In this document: in pieces, positions 22,141 to 31,975 of the stretch
Position numbering within the stretch: position 1 is the stretch's first letter
How the letters are laid out: every line of letters begins with the position of its first letter
NCBI GenBank assembly: GCA_964036315.1
Contig: OZ038487.1
Location: forward strand, 54,608,909 to 54,672,908
Length of the DNA: 64,000 bases
Direction of reading: 5' to 3'
From: Acanthosepion esculentum
Lineage: Eukaryota; Mollusca; Cephalopoda; Sepiida; Sepiidae
Program-made: the position numbers and the translations under genes
Notes under the pieces: model-generated
The model's database searches: none
What the model was told of the DNA's origin: nothing
The model's input: the letters and a program-made list of their open reading frames with translations, nothing else

Positions 22141-22870
22141 CTCGGATTATTTGCTGTTTTCATTGTGCAATTTCCCTCCTATTGCTCCATCATAGGAAAT
22201 GTGTTTCTATTGCATCATTCGTCCTCACTCTTCTTCCTTATATTTTATCAAAAGTCTTTTATATCTTTCATATTTAAAAAAATAAATCTGTTTATAAAAA
22301 AATGGTATAAAAAATAAAATAAACATTTCCAAATATATATATATATATATATACATATACACACATTTTATATTAGATATATTTTTATTAAAAAAGGGAT
22401 TGTAGCAAGCATTTTTGGTTTCTGGTTTTGTTTTGTTTCTGTTTATGTTCACCAGTGATAATATTAACTCAGATTTAATATTTCATGCCTTTCATGTTTC
22501 TGTGTATTGTAGATGCCCCTCTTTAAACACTGAAGAGTTCTCTGATGTATTCATTCCACTCTTGATGTATTTTTCTTCTATCATGAGCATTCCCACTTTA
22601 GATTTTATAAATTCTGTTGTGGAGCACATTTTTTGTCCTGCCATACCTGTGATACTGACTCTTTCTATTTCTGTATGCTTTTCATTGAGCTATTCCTTTT
22701 GTCTATCTGCCAGTTTGTTTTTAATGTTCTATATACTGAACCACTCCTTGGCATTGTTTACTGTGTTTTTTTCATCATCCAATTCTTTTTTTCTTGTCTC
22801 TCATTAGATTAGATGATCTCATTTACCAATATCATTCAAGCTTCTCTTAAGGTCTTCCACTTAGAATTTC
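22141..22870. other. T-rich DNA, no gene
   Basis: (AT)n microsatellite at 22335-22366. The 130-residue frame at 22415-22807 is hydrophobic and Ser/Phe-rich from T-rich DNA. I see no domain and do not call it. Confidence 0.5.
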
Positions 22871-22871
22871 T

Positions 22872-23135
22872 GGTCCCATCTAAACTATTTGATGTAATGG
22901 AGTAACTACACTATAGGTAGTAACTGCCTATAAGTATCTGTAAGTCAATGGACTACAGAGTCTAGCTGGGATCTGTTGAGTATGACTCAGACTTACACGA
23001 GAACTACCGACCTTCCAATAGTAGCACTCACTACTGGATTGACTTGTGACAACTTTGTTCATAACTGTTACCTTTATTCTTATTGTATTGGTTTTGTACA
23101 ATAAACCTTTACTTATTTTATCCACCATGTTTTCA
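22872..23135 (+). mobile_element. Possible LTR or retroelement end
   Basis: Sequence less AT-rich than its surroundings ends with a polyadenylation-type AATAAA (23099-23104) shortly after TATTGGTTTTGTACA. No second copy in the window and no confirmed target duplication. It could be a solo LTR or the 3' end of an unknown element. Confidence 0.3.
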
Positions 23136-23139
23136 AGTA

Positions 23140-23599
23140 TATATTCCTATTAGCACGGAATATAACAATTTTATTGATTGAAAAAAAGTAATTTAAAAAT
23201 CCATACTTAAAAAAGTATACACATTGTGGACAACCTCTTATAAGAAACCGAGTTTGGCCTTCTGATTATAATATAGAAGTAATGATTTAAGGCAATAGAA
23301 ATGATTTATTGAATGCAGAGAAAAGACATGAGAGATGCTTTAAAAGTAACAGAGAAGACTGTGAAGATAAAAGTAAGAATTTTGAAACTGTCAAAGTAGT
23401 CAGGGTGAAAATTCCGAAATACAACACTAGGTAATAAATATGGACACTAAGAGCGAAGCCTTTGTCATGTAAAGAAAAATCTCTTTCTCATGTTTCATTC
23501 ATTATTTCACTTACAAATGAAAATTTATTCTTCCAGAAGAGGGAACCCAAGTATATATGCGTAAATCTGTATATTGCTCTTCTTGATAAGGCAGTAAAT
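23140..23599. other. No recognised feature
   Basis: AT-rich; nothing supported. Confidence 0.5.
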
Positions 23600-23845
23600 C
23601 TACCTCAGTGTTCTTTAACTGTAATGGGGAGGTACTGCAATAGGAAGGTACTGCAATGTTCTTTTATTGCAATGGGAAGCTGATGCAATGTTCTTTTACT
23701 GCAATGGGGAGGTACTGTAATGTCCCTTTATTTCAATGAGGCGGTACTGCAATGTCCTTTTACTGCAATGGGAAGTACTGTTATGTCCCTTTTACTGCTG
23801 CAGGGAGGTACTGCACTGTCTTCTTAATGCAGTGAGAAGGTTCTA
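23600..23845. repeat. Minisatellite, units of about 32-45 bp
   Basis: Tandem diverged copies of GGAGGTACTGCAATGT(C/T)C followed by TTTTACTGCAATGG, about six units. Unit length varies by internal deletions. Confidence 0.9.
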
Positions 23846-24119
23846 TCTGGGTGATGGATATCCAGGAACTAAGATTATACTTCATTTCATGAACCCTAGT
23901 TCTTCATGACTGGGCAACTGGAAAATGCTCAGTTGGTTATATTGGTTGATTTTACAAAATACCAACCCTTGTTAAGTTTAATGTCAGACTCGGAGATTTC
24001 TTTCATACCCAATTAAATTGATATATTAGGTTGATATATAATTTCTGGTTTTTGCAAAGAATTTGTAATGACATGTATCATTCTAACTACTAATCATACA
24101 TGGCACTTAAGAATAATTT

Positions 24120-24310
24120 TGCATGGCAGTGTACACAATAGATTTAAAAAAATCCTCAAGTAAGGTAATAAAGCCACTAAGATGCAAATAATAGTAGGGG
24201 TGCAAAGAGTGGGAAAGAATATGAGAAAAAGAAAAAGCATTATTAAGGAGAGAGAACAATAAAAGAACAGCAATTAAGAAGACAAAAGATAACAGTTGAC
24301 ATTGCATTTA
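24120..24310 (-). mobile_element. LINE-A 3' UTR, minus strand
   Basis: Complement of the LINE-A UTR: CTTACTTGAGG.., GCCACTAAGATGC, GGAGAGAGAACAATAAAAG and TTGACATTGCATTTAAAT. Only the end of the ORF and the UTR remain. The minus frame at 24107-24307 is UTR. Confidence 0.65.
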
Positions 24311-24598
24311 AATTTTGAAGTAGTATTTATGGCCAGTGAGTTATAACTGATGGGCAAATATATACAGAAGGTGCTCGGGTTATGTTAGACCTGATATATG
24401 GTAATTCTTGTTTACAGAGTCATCTCCCATAATGTGTCATCATGCAGCATTATATGAAGAAGATGGCATTGTTTCTTCACTGACTGTACGCCATATTGGA
24501 TTGTTACATTCACTATCTCTTGTTTATGTCATTTTTGGGGGGAACATTTTGGCCTTCATTATGGCTCCCAAGTGTAAGGCAGACTTGTAGGTGCTTAT

Positions 24599-24670
24599 TG
24601 TTGTGGAGTTATTTCGCAGTGGAGGCTTGTATTTGTACTAAAATCGGTCCTAAATAAGTTCGACGTACCA
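24599..24670 (-). repeat. gypsy 3' LTR (72 bp)
   Basis: Plus strand begins TGTTGTGGAG and ends GACGTACCA, so the LTR has TG...CA ends in both readings. It differs from the 5' LTR at two positions (C/T). The last codons and stop of the pol frame (24650) lie inside it, so pol overlaps the LTR. Confidence 0.88.
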
Positions 24671-24934
24671 AAAAACTTCATTTTTTAGCAACATCGTAGC
24701 ATATCTCCTACGTTTTGGATCCACTTTTAAATGATCAGTTGCCTTTCTTTTTCTCCTGGATTGGCGTACCTCTGGTAAAATCGTTGCTGGTGTTGTTAGA
24801 TCAAACATATTGAAAATCACCTCCATAGGCGTTTCTTCCGCGGGATCTCTGTCAACCACATCTGAAGAGTGTCGTCTGATCTGGTTAATGTGCCGTCTGC
24901 ACGTGAATTTTTCACCTTTCACCATGTACATCAT
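24650..24934 (-). pseudogene. gypsy pol C-terminal tail
   Basis: Frame of 94 residues. It starts within the chromo/GPY-like extension that follows integrase (MVKGEKFTCRRHINQIRRH), then a basic RRKRK and PKRRR stretch, ending YVELI inside the LTR. Upstream codons in the same frame (about 24935-25010) extend it to PGEKVCFKV, so it is the C-terminus of the integrase frame cut off by a frameshift near 25015. It corresponds to the integrase tail that binds DNA and target chromatin in this family. Confidence 0.8.
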
Positions 24935-25010
24935 GTTGCCAATCCGCTTTTCTATTTTTCCAATCTCCCAGAATGATTTATTCTGTTTATGGACCTTAAA
25001 GCATACTTTT

Positions 25011-25841
25011 TCACCAGGATTGTATTTTTTTTATTTGAATAAATTTTTCTCTACCTGGCTTTGTCTTTTTTGGTAGTAATTTGTCGAAGACAGATCTTAT
25101 CCGATGTGCAAACATCACCTCGGCTGGTGATTGTGAGGCTGGTGTTCCGTTATTTGGGGTAATTCTGTATACCTGTAGAAACGTCTGTAGGGCTTCATCT
25201 GCAGGTATTTCCCTAGCTTTCTTTAGAGATCTTTTTAGGGTGTCCACAAATTTTTCAGCTAACCTGTTCGATCTTGGGTGATATAGAGCTGTGGTAACAT
25301 GTTCAACATTGTATTCCTTGCAGAAATCTTTAAATTGTTCCGATGTAAATTGACTTCTGTTGTCCGTCACAATTGTGTCTATTACACCAAACCTTGCGAA
25401 CAATTCCAGCAGGAAGTTTTTAGTACTTTGCGTAATCAGTTTTCTTATCCTTTGTATCTCAGGCCATTTCGAGAAACTATCCACTACTATGATGTAATGG
25501 TATCTATTCAGTGGACCTGCGAAATCCACATGTAACCTAGACCATGGTAGGTCTGTTTTTGGCCAGGGATTAAATTTTATTGGGGGTGCCTTTTCAGGTA
25601 AAGCACAGCCTTTACATTTTGCCACTGCATTCTCAATGTCCCTGTCCATATTTGGCCAATATACAAAACTTTGCATTAGGCTCTTCATCGTAGTGCTGCC
25701 CAGATGAAAATCCTTTAGTATTTGCTTTTGCAGTGTGTATGGAATCACCACACGTTCTCTGTATAACAATACTGTATCGCAAAGTGAAAAAACATTTGTT
25801 GTGTACTGGTCCCTCTTGGCTATTTTTTCTTTTATTTTCAA
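25011..25841 (-). pseudogene. gypsy integrase
   Basis: Frame of 276 residues. The zinc-binding region keeps KCKGC (near residue 80) and one His, but the second His of the HHCC finger is missing: a short deletion gives FHLGSTTMKSL. The DDE core is present: LHVDFAGP (first Asp, near 105), then TDNRSQF (second Asp; family usually TDNGPQF), then the YHPRSNRLAEKFV region (catalytic Glu; family usually SNGLAE). Two Gly-to-Arg changes next to catalytic residues and the finger damage suggest inactivity. Codons upstream to about 25910 (RELPVTLEKI...) are in this frame, so the Met at 25841 is not a true start. Confidence 0.88.
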
Positions 25842-25885
25842 GATAAACTTGTCCCTGGTGGCTTCTTCTTTTATTTTTTCTAGAG

Positions 25886-26074
25886 TTACCGGAAGTTCCC
25901 GAACTGCATTACAGTAAATTTCAGCTCTTCTTCTGACTTCAGTGAGGCAATTACTGTGTCTTCTAATGGTTCACTCATTTTAGGAATTAGCCTGGATAGC
26001 CCATCAGCGTAGCCAAATTTATTCAATGGTATGTACTCCATGCTGAAGTTATAATTTAGCAGTATTGTACCCAT
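25886..26074 (-). pseudogene. gypsy RNase H to integrase linker
   Basis: Frame of 62 residues: MGTILLNYNFSMEYIP, then KFGYADGLSRL. The latter is the conserved end of the RNase H region (usually NADALSR or NADGLSR). It is offset from the frames on both sides by frameshifts near 26070 and 25910, so the pol polyprotein is broken here twice. Confidence 0.82.
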
Positions 26075-26589
26075 CTCTGTGGTCGGTTGGCTGTATGCAT
26101 CGGCAAACCCTTTTTTGATCCAAAAATCGAAATTAGAGGCTTATGATCAGTTTGTAGCTTAAAATGTCGACTGTGGACAAAACGGTGAAATCTCGCTACT
26201 GCAAATATTATTCCTAGCGCCTCTTTCTCTATCTGAGAGTAATTCTTCTCAGCCGGAAGTAGTGCTCTAGAAGCATGAACAATTGGTTTTACTTGACCAT
26301 CTGTCATTTTGTGTAAGATGCATGCTCCTACACCATACGCACTTGCGTCGCAAGCTACTATGATCTCTAAATACGGTTTGTGATGAGTTAAAAATAATTC
26401 CGAGGTTAACACTTCCTTTATCTTTTCAAATGCTTTCTGACATTCATTAGTCCATTTCCAGGGTTTTCCTTTCTTCAGTAGTTCATTTAATGGTGCCTGC
26501 AGATCATACATTTTAGGGATGTATATTTGATAATAATTAGCTAATCCCAAAAAACTTTGTAATGTGGTAATATCATTCGGAGCCGGCAT
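26056..26589 (-). pseudogene. gypsy RT thumb and RNase H
   Basis: Frame of 177 residues in phase with the PR-RT frame upstream but separated by a TGA at 26608. TTLQSFLGLANYYQIYIP is the RT connection. RNase H follows with ACDASAYGVGACI (first catalytic Asp), then IEKEALGIIFAVARFH (Glu) and LQTDHKPL (Asp). The catalytic acids are intact; the polyprotein is not. Confidence 0.9.
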
Positions 26590-26607
26590 GTCTTTTATAG
26601 CTGCTGC

Positions 26608-27717
26608 TCACTCTGGGTCTGGCCTTCTACCATTCTTATCGATGATCTGCCCCAGATATTTGACTTTCTCCATAAAAAACTCACATTTGCTTTCCTTGAG
26701 TTTAAATCCCAAATCCTGTATTCTTGAAACTACTGCATTCACATGTTCCATGTGTTCTACTGTACTTCTCATGAGGATGTCGTCCAGATACACTGCGGCA
26801 AAATCTAGACCACCCAACATTGAATCCATTACTTGTTGGAAAATGGCGGGTGCGACCTTAATCCCAAAAGGTAGTCTGTTAAATTTATACAGACCCCGAT
26901 GTGTGTTTATACACAAAAGTTTTGACGTTTCTTTTTCTACCAGTATTTTCAGATATGCGTCGCTGAGGTCTATCTTCGAAAATATTGTGCCTCCATTAAG
27001 CCTTGCAAATATTTCTTCTGCTGTTTGTAGAGGATAATTATAGTCTATGAGTGCCGCGTTTAAACCCGCCGAGAAATCAGCACAAACACAAATTTTTTTA
27101 GACTTTTTTTTCACGTATACCGTCGGTGTTGGCCATTCACTATACTCAACTTTTTTAAGTACACCGATTTTCTCTAATCTGTCCAGTTCTTTATCTATTT
27201 GTTCAATTGAGGCAAACGGCACATTCCTTTTCTTTTTGAATACCACCTCAACGTTTTCTTTTAGCTGGAATTTTGCTTCCATCTTGGTACACGTTCCCAA
27301 CCCTGGAGAAAAAACAGTAGGAAATGTTTCCTTAAGTTTCTTTATTAATTTTTGGGCTTCGGTGTTTAAGCTTTCTACCTTGTAACAGAAAAAATTCATC
27401 GGTAGATCCCATAATTGGAATTCTGTTATCCAATTCGTACCCAGTAAGTTCGTGGTATTTACTATGACAAATAGTTTAGATTTTTGCATTTTTTTATTTA
27501 ACGTGGCGTTTGTAACAAATTCTCCAATAAATTGTATTTTTTCTCCCGTCATTGACCTCGCGATTTTCTTTGTCTTCATTAAAGTTGGTTTCCCCAACTT
27601 CTTCCACGTATGCAAATTTATGATAGATAGATCTGAACCAGAGTCAAGTTGCATTTTTATATTTTTATTACTTATTTCGACGGTAACAAATTTTCTGGTT
27701 ATTCCATCATTTACCAT
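26608..27717 (-). pseudogene. gypsy protease and reverse transcriptase
   Basis: Frame of 369 residues. Aspartic protease signature LDSGSDLSIIN lies near residues 27-37. RT motifs follow in order: WPTPTVYVKKK, then CADFSAGLN, then FSKIDLSDAYLKI, then NRLPFGIKVAPAIFQ, then AVYLDDIL (YxDD catalytic box) and KVKYLGQIID. The frame ends PDPE at an in-frame TGA (26608) and continues in the same phase afterwards, so the stop is a point mutation, plausibly CGA to TGA. The Met at 27717 lies a few codons before the protease; in this lineage pol is usually expressed by frameshift or as a gag fusion. Confidence 0.92.
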
Positions 27718-27740
27718 GTTGGACTTATTTTATTGTCTTT

Positions 27741-28777
27741 ATTTTTTGACCTGCAATACATGCTTTTATGTCCCACTCTGGTACAGATATTGCGATTTTA
27801 GGAATTCAACTGTAAAAGTGTAGTTCACCGCAAGCAAAACATGGCTTCAAGAGTTTTTGCTTATTTTTCCTATGGTATTTCACTTTTTACTTGATAATCC
27901 GCAATTTTAGAATTCTTTTTGGTAGACTGACTTTCTTCTTTATAGCGTATTTTCCTTACATGCGAAATGCCAGACTGTTCTATCTTTTTTGAATCTTTCT
28001 TTGCACTAACATATCTTGTGCAGTCTTCTGCCAATTTCTGTACCGTAATACTTGGATCACTTTCCAATTTTACCAGTACTAATTTTCTCAACTCTGCGTC
28101 TCTTTCCGATACCAGCCCCTGAACAAACACCAAGCACTTAAAATTGTCTGCACTTAACTCTGCCAGCTTGAATTCTTCACATTGGCTGCATACGTTATAT
28201 AGTCTTGTTCATCATCTTTCATCAGATTCAAACATTTCCACCTCTTGTGGAACAGAGATGTCTTTTTACTAAATAATTCACTTAATATATTTACCGCCTC
28301 GGTAAATTTCAACTCTATATTTTACTGAAAAAAACTAGCGTTTACCAATTTGTTATGCTCAGCAGTTCCTAATTCGCTTAAAAGAAGCCTGACCTTCTTT
28401 CCTTCAGACCAAGAGTGGCAATCCTCATTATACACGTCCGTATATTTTTTATAATACTCCTCAAAAGTTATCTCTTCATATGGACTGTACGTGAATATTT
28501 CAATTGAATTCCATATTGTATTCTCTGGGAAAGAATCATTTTGTAGATTTTTCTCTTTCCTCTTCTCAGTTATTTCCAGAATTTTGTTTTGAAACTCCCT
28601 ATGCATCTGTTCCATTTTTTGTTGGAATTGCATTTGTCTATTGAAAGTTTCCTCCTGTAGCTGCATCTGGAATGTTGTTTGTTGCTCTAATATTTTCATC
28701 TGTTGTGCTGACTGGAACTTAAAGAATATCCGGAATAGACTTTTGCATTCCTCCATCTTTGTAAAAAGTTTACACAA
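27741..28777 (-). pseudogene. gypsy gag region
   Basis: Two frames (28322-28777 and 27870-28133) plus joining sequence. The first starts with a Gln-rich coiled-coil-like stretch (MQLQEETFNRQMQFQQ). It continues to SWSEGKKVRLLLSELG, the capsid-like part, and stops at a TAA (28322) with homologous codons continuing afterwards. A frameshift near 28140 leads to the second (LVSERDAELRKLV...). Near 27750-27860 zinc-knuckle remnants are visible in two frames: CFACGELH and ICTRVGHKSMYCR. In an intact element Gag packages the RNA. Confidence 0.8.
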
Positions 28778-28890
28778 TGTCTAAATACTATAGAGGGGGG
28801 GGTGGCTACGAATTTGCAATTCGTGACCTATTTGAGCAAACTGTATTATCGAGAAAAATATTTCTTTTCTCGACAGATTTTTTCATCACT

Positions 28891-28999
28891 AAGTTGCCAA
28901 GTTTGTTTTTTTTAAGTGTGAATCCGAGACTTTGTCGCCAAAGTTATTGTGGTGAGTGAATTTTTTCTTCCTCTGTATGAGTGCGAATCCTCGTTGCCA
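28891..28999 (-). other. gypsy leader with PBS-like repeats
   Basis: Minus strand, 4 nt after the 5' LTR: TGGCAACGAGGATTCGCAC (28981-28999). It starts TGG as required to pair with a tRNA 3' CCA, and its complement GTGCGAATCC...TTGCCA resembles a tRNA T-arm and acceptor end. A related TGGCGACAAAGTCTCGGATT follows at 28921-28940 and a shorter TGGCAACTTAG at 28889-28899. Only the first is positioned to prime. Solo LTRs elsewhere in the window show similar GTGGCAACGA motifs near one end. The tRNA is not assigned. Confidence 0.6.
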
Positions 29000-29003
29000 A
29001 AGT

Positions 29004-29075
29004 TGTTGTGGAGTTATTTCGCAGTGGAGGCTTGTATTTGTACTAAAATTGGTCCTAAATAAGTTTGACGTACCA
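29004..29075 (-). repeat. gypsy 5' LTR (72 bp)
   Basis: Same 72 bp as 24599-24670 with two substitutions. It lies directly beside the PBS-like site, which fixes it as the 5' LTR. No TATA box is recognised in so short an LTR. Confidence 0.88.
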
Positions 29076-29242
29076 AACGTTAGGAACTTGATATAATAGG
29101 TATTATGCAGAGTAATCTTGTTGTGGTCGCTGACTACTTTTGTATTCGACTAACACTTATGTAGGTGAGTTTCAACCTATGTTGAAAATCGAGTTACGTC
29201 ATGCCATAGGACCGGATCTCTGATGTAAATCAAGGACCCCTG

Positions 29243-29559
29243 TAATTGATTTGCATGGTTTAATTCTAGAGAAATGTCATTGGAAGATGAACCCAAACTG
29301 ATCTATTCATTAGACTTTGGCGATGAAGTGCTAAAGACATTAGTGAAAAGCAATCTACTGCAAAGTACTTGGTAATTAGCAAAGATGATAAACAGATTAC
29401 AATCTACCATATACCGACACTTACAAAAGTAAACAACCTGGATGTTTTGATTCTACACACTTGTAGCAAACCATTTATACATAGAGACTAGTTTCCTTCC
29501 ACAATAAAGAAATAAACTGTTCCTTACATATATCAAAACAGGCAATGACTATTGGTTCA
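29243..29559. other. No recognised feature
   Basis: Unique-looking DNA between the Tigger-like end and LINE-A. No gene motif. Confidence 0.5.
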
Positions 29560-30185
29560 GGTTAATGTTCTCGGCAGACATGAAGTGGAAAGACTATATT
29601 AAATGCATTGCTAGGTCAGCTGCTAAGAAAGTTGGTTCATTGTTTTGTACTAGACTATTTTTCTCTCCAGAATCTTACATATCTCTACCATCCATCCATG
29701 CTGCCAAATATGGTCTTGTGCTCCTGCTATATATCTAGAGATCCTTGATAAAATCCCAAAAAAATCTGCAATATTACTGGTCTTGATCTGGTTTCACAAT
29801 TTCAGTCATTTTTCCCACCGATGTAAAGTTTCTTCCCTATGCTTTTTCTCTAAATACTTTCATGGCAACTGTTCGAATGAACTCTTCACTATGTTACCTA
29901 GATTTTATGAATTTAAGTGCAGTACCAGGCTGACAAAAATGTCTCAGATCTAACCAACTCAGCTGTGAATTGCTAACTGTAAATTCTATAACACTTTTTT
30001 CTTGCACTTGTGTTACTCTTTTCTGGCTCCATGTTTGTTTTATTGCTTCCTGATTACTCATCTTTTGTTTGTATTCCTTAGTCATGTTTCTGCTTTCTAA
30101 TTCTTCCATACCCAGTAACCCCTTGAGTCTCAGTGGCTTTACTGCCTTACTTGGGGTGAACTCAATTAAAAAAATAAAATAAAGC
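29560..30185 (+). mobile_element. LINE-A RT C-terminal region
   Basis: Forward frames encode FSADMKWKDYIKCIARSAAK and KVGSLF..RLFFSPESYISL, then a HAAKYGLVL-like stretch, then the RDV/YHGN-equivalent region. The LINE-A 3' UTR follows (CTTGAGTCTCAGTGGCTTTA; GGGTGAACTCAATTAAAAAAA to 30183). This is the region after the RT palm in Jockey/I/CR1-type LINEs. Stops and frameshifts are frequent. A-tail near 30170. It is immediately followed by a mariner remnant. Confidence 0.75.
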
Positions 30186-30189
30186 ATTC

Positions 30190-30720
30190 AACACTGTTCA
30201 ATGCAAAAAGCAGTGGTTTGGCAAGCATGACCACAACTGACACCAAAAGTTGAAGAAAGGTAATGTTGTGTGTGATCATAAGGGTATTATTCATTAAAGA
30301 GTTCTTAAAAAAGCAATGCAGCACTAAATTTATTATAAGAGTGTCATGTGAATGTTCAGTGACTCTAATGTGTTCATAAAAGTTTGGTTTAGAAATGCCA
30401 TGCATGTGTTAGTAGGGTAGATGTTCTTTTCTATGACAACACAAAGCTGCATACAGCAGGAATAAAAAAGAAAATTTTGGAACTCGGTTGGTCTGTTCTA
30501 CTCCATCTGTCATGTGCACTTAATCTTGCAGAAACAGATCATTACATTTCTCAATGTCTGCAAAAATCTTTGATGAGTAAAATTTTCTCTGATGAAAACC
30601 ATATTGAAGTGTTCATCGAAAAGATTTCACATCAAACCTATAGAATTTTACTCAAAAGAGTGCTGTCTGATAAGTGGCAATCAACAAAAATGGAATTTAT
30701 TTATTTATAACTCAATTATA
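30190..30720 (+). pseudogene. mariner-family transposase remnant, second locus
   Basis: The frame 30477-30710 reads ELGWSVLLHLSCALN, then LQKSLMSKIFSDENHIEVFI, then RVLSDKWQS. This aligns in order with the C-terminal third of mariner transposases (LGWE.L.HPPYSPDLAPSD, LQ.SL.GK.F, PDKWQ). Just upstream YDNTKLHTA (about 30434-30460) equals the first part of the D34D motif. Catalytic positions in the second motif are lost (CALN for SPDL). The upstream frames are degenerate. It differs from the mariner at 0.8 kb. Confidence 0.78.
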
Positions 30721-30779
30721 ACTCTATTATTTTGGTCCTAAAATACTTAAGAATTAGCATTTTTAATGTAAGTCTTTCT

Positions 30780-31044
30780 GAAATGCTTTTTATTATGTCT
30801 GTTTTTATTTCTCTGAAAAATAGAAATATTCTTAATATTCAAAGGTATTTCATTATTTCACAGGAATATGCAATGTTTCTCATAAAAAGCTGGTATTATT
30901 TCAAACCCGTGAATATGGAATATTTCATGAACAAAGCAGAGATGCATATTCCTGTGAAATAATATTCTTAATATTCAAAGATATTTCATTAAGAATATTT
31001 CTATTTTTCAGAGAAATAAAAACAGACATAATAAAAAGCATTTC
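30780..31044. repeat. Complex foldback with 57-bp perfect arms
   Basis: 30780-30836 and 30988-31044 are perfect reverse complements (57 bp). Inside them a second inverted pair of 20 bp (30853-30872 and 30943-30962) encloses the core. A 29-bp direct repeat (ATATTCTTAATATTCAAAG..., 30828 and 30962) is superimposed. The core 30837-30944 recurs inverted at 32318-32436. Frames inside are not genes. Confidence 0.9.
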
Positions 31045-31099
31045 ATAACAAGAGCAGTAAAAATATAACTTAGCTAAATAAGTTTAAGTATTACCAATT

Positions 31100-31579
31100 T
31101 ATGATATTTTTAATCATTATTTATCAGCCTTCTTCTATCAGAGCAAAAATCGAGGACAAAAATGTGTACAGGAACTAAAAAATATACCATGGTTGGCATG
31201 ATAGATTCAACTGAATAAAAATAAAATGAGGAAAGAGGGTATGGACCCATCCCTGATATTTCTACAATCTTATGTAAATACAGAATGTGCTTTGCAGGAC
31301 ACTGCTGGTGAGCAAAACAAGAACTCGCAAGTGATCTATTGCTCTGCAAATCTAGCCATGGAACAAGAAGGGTTCATTGCCCAGCAACCACCTCCATTGA
31401 CTAGCAGAATGCCATCCGAATGACTTTCTGATCTTGAAGGTGGATCATGATGGTTGGCGTGAGAGACTCATGAATGTCTGAGTAAGCGTGACCGAAATCA
31501 GTCGAATACCATCAGAGCAAAAAATCAAAGACAGAAGATATGCACAGCAACTAAAAATTATACAACCCCAGACTAATTT
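31100..31579. other. Direct repeat pair, no gene
   Basis: 31136-31188 and 31510-31562 are similar direct repeats (ATCAGAGCAAAAA...AACTAAAAA..ATAC), about 370 bp apart. The intervening DNA has no coding motif. They might be the edges of an unclassified insertion. Confidence 0.5.
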
Positions 31580-31623
31580 TATATGCAAAAATATATAACA
31601 TGAAAAGCAAAAACAAAAGTAAA

Positions 31624-31625
<2 letters not shown>

Positions 31626-31671
<46 letters not shown>
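31626..31671. repeat. (AT)n microsatellite
   Basis: Pure AT dinucleotide run of 46 bp. Confidence 0.95.
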
Positions 31672-31673
<2 letters not shown>

Positions 31674-31679
31674 TTTTTT

Positions 31680-31975
31680 TTTCATTGGTATCATTCCATG
31701 CAGCAGTAAAGCGACTAATACACAAGGGGTTACAGGGTATGGAAGAAGGGAGTTTCACAAGCGAGAAGTGTGAGAAAAGTAACTTAGCATAGAATTTACG
31801 GTTACATCTAGCCAGCTCAACTGTAAATTGATGAGATCTCAATGCCAGTATAGTACTACACTTAAATTCAAAAAGTCTACATATCATAATGAACAATTAC
31901 CATGAAAGTATTTATAGAAAAGACACAGGGAAGCAACTGTACAGTGGTGGAAAATATATATATTGTTATGAATTG
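31680..31975 (-). mobile_element. LINE-A C-terminal region, minus strand
   Basis: Minus frames give HQFTVELARCNRKFYAKL and SHFSLVKLPSSIP (the LWNSLP-equivalent is altered), followed by the downstream part. The upstream FHGN/FHCSDE-like region lies toward 31975. The coding end is interrupted by the AT microsatellite. Confidence 0.65.

Larger units (their letters stand above)
24599..29075 (-). mobile_element. mag-like Ty3/gypsy LTR retrotransposon
   Basis: A 4,477-bp element transcribed leftward. It has two 72-bp LTRs with 2 mismatches (about 97% identical), a primer-binding-like site next to the right-hand (5') LTR, a gag region, then protease, RT, RNase H and integrase in the Ty3/gypsy order. 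Short LTRs and a total near 4.5 kb are known for the mag lineage (Bombyx mag has LTRs of about 77 bp), and the gag core fits that lineage. No env-like frame. The ORFs are disrupted: in-frame stops near 28322 and 26608, and frameshifts near 28140, 27830, 26070, 25910 and 25015. It cannot mobilise itself. The flanks (CTTAT / AACGT) show no target duplication, although the interrupted Tigger-like element identifies the site. Confidence 0.92.
24365..29242. mobile_element. Tigger/pogo-like element split by a gypsy insertion
   Basis: The left terminus begins CAGAAGGTGCTCGGGTTA at 24365. The right terminus, read inward on the minus strand, begins CAGGGGTCCTTGATTTAC at 29242. They are a diverged inverted pair differing mainly by transitions. 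Both are flanked by TA (24363-24364 and 29243-29244), the Tc1/mariner target duplication. Just inside the left arm (24561-24590) an ATG opens MAPKCKADL and stops, resembling the first residues of Tigger transposases. Removing the nested gypsy (24599-29075) leaves about 401 bp, a non-autonomous derivative. The TIRs are imperfect, so the class call is likely but not certain. Confidence 0.6.

Noticed and set aside
22415..22807. 130-codon hydrophobic frame resembling a membrane protein
   Set aside because: T-rich DNA naturally codes for Phe/Leu/Ser. No start context, splice signals or family motif.
23600..23845. CRISPR-like array
   Set aside because: The units are diverged and contiguous without unique spacers, and the window is eukaryotic. 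It is a minisatellite.
23980..24070. Possible mariner terminus (ATATTAGGTTGATATATAATT)
   Set aside because: Only one end is seen, and the match to mariner TIRs is short, in AT-rich DNA.
26564..27823. Plus-strand frames of 112-157 codons inside the gypsy element
   Set aside because: They are antisense to protease and RT, whose motifs on the minus strand are clear.
24599..29075. Retrovirus-like element with env
   Set aside because: Pol is followed directly by the LTR. There is no room for an envelope gene.
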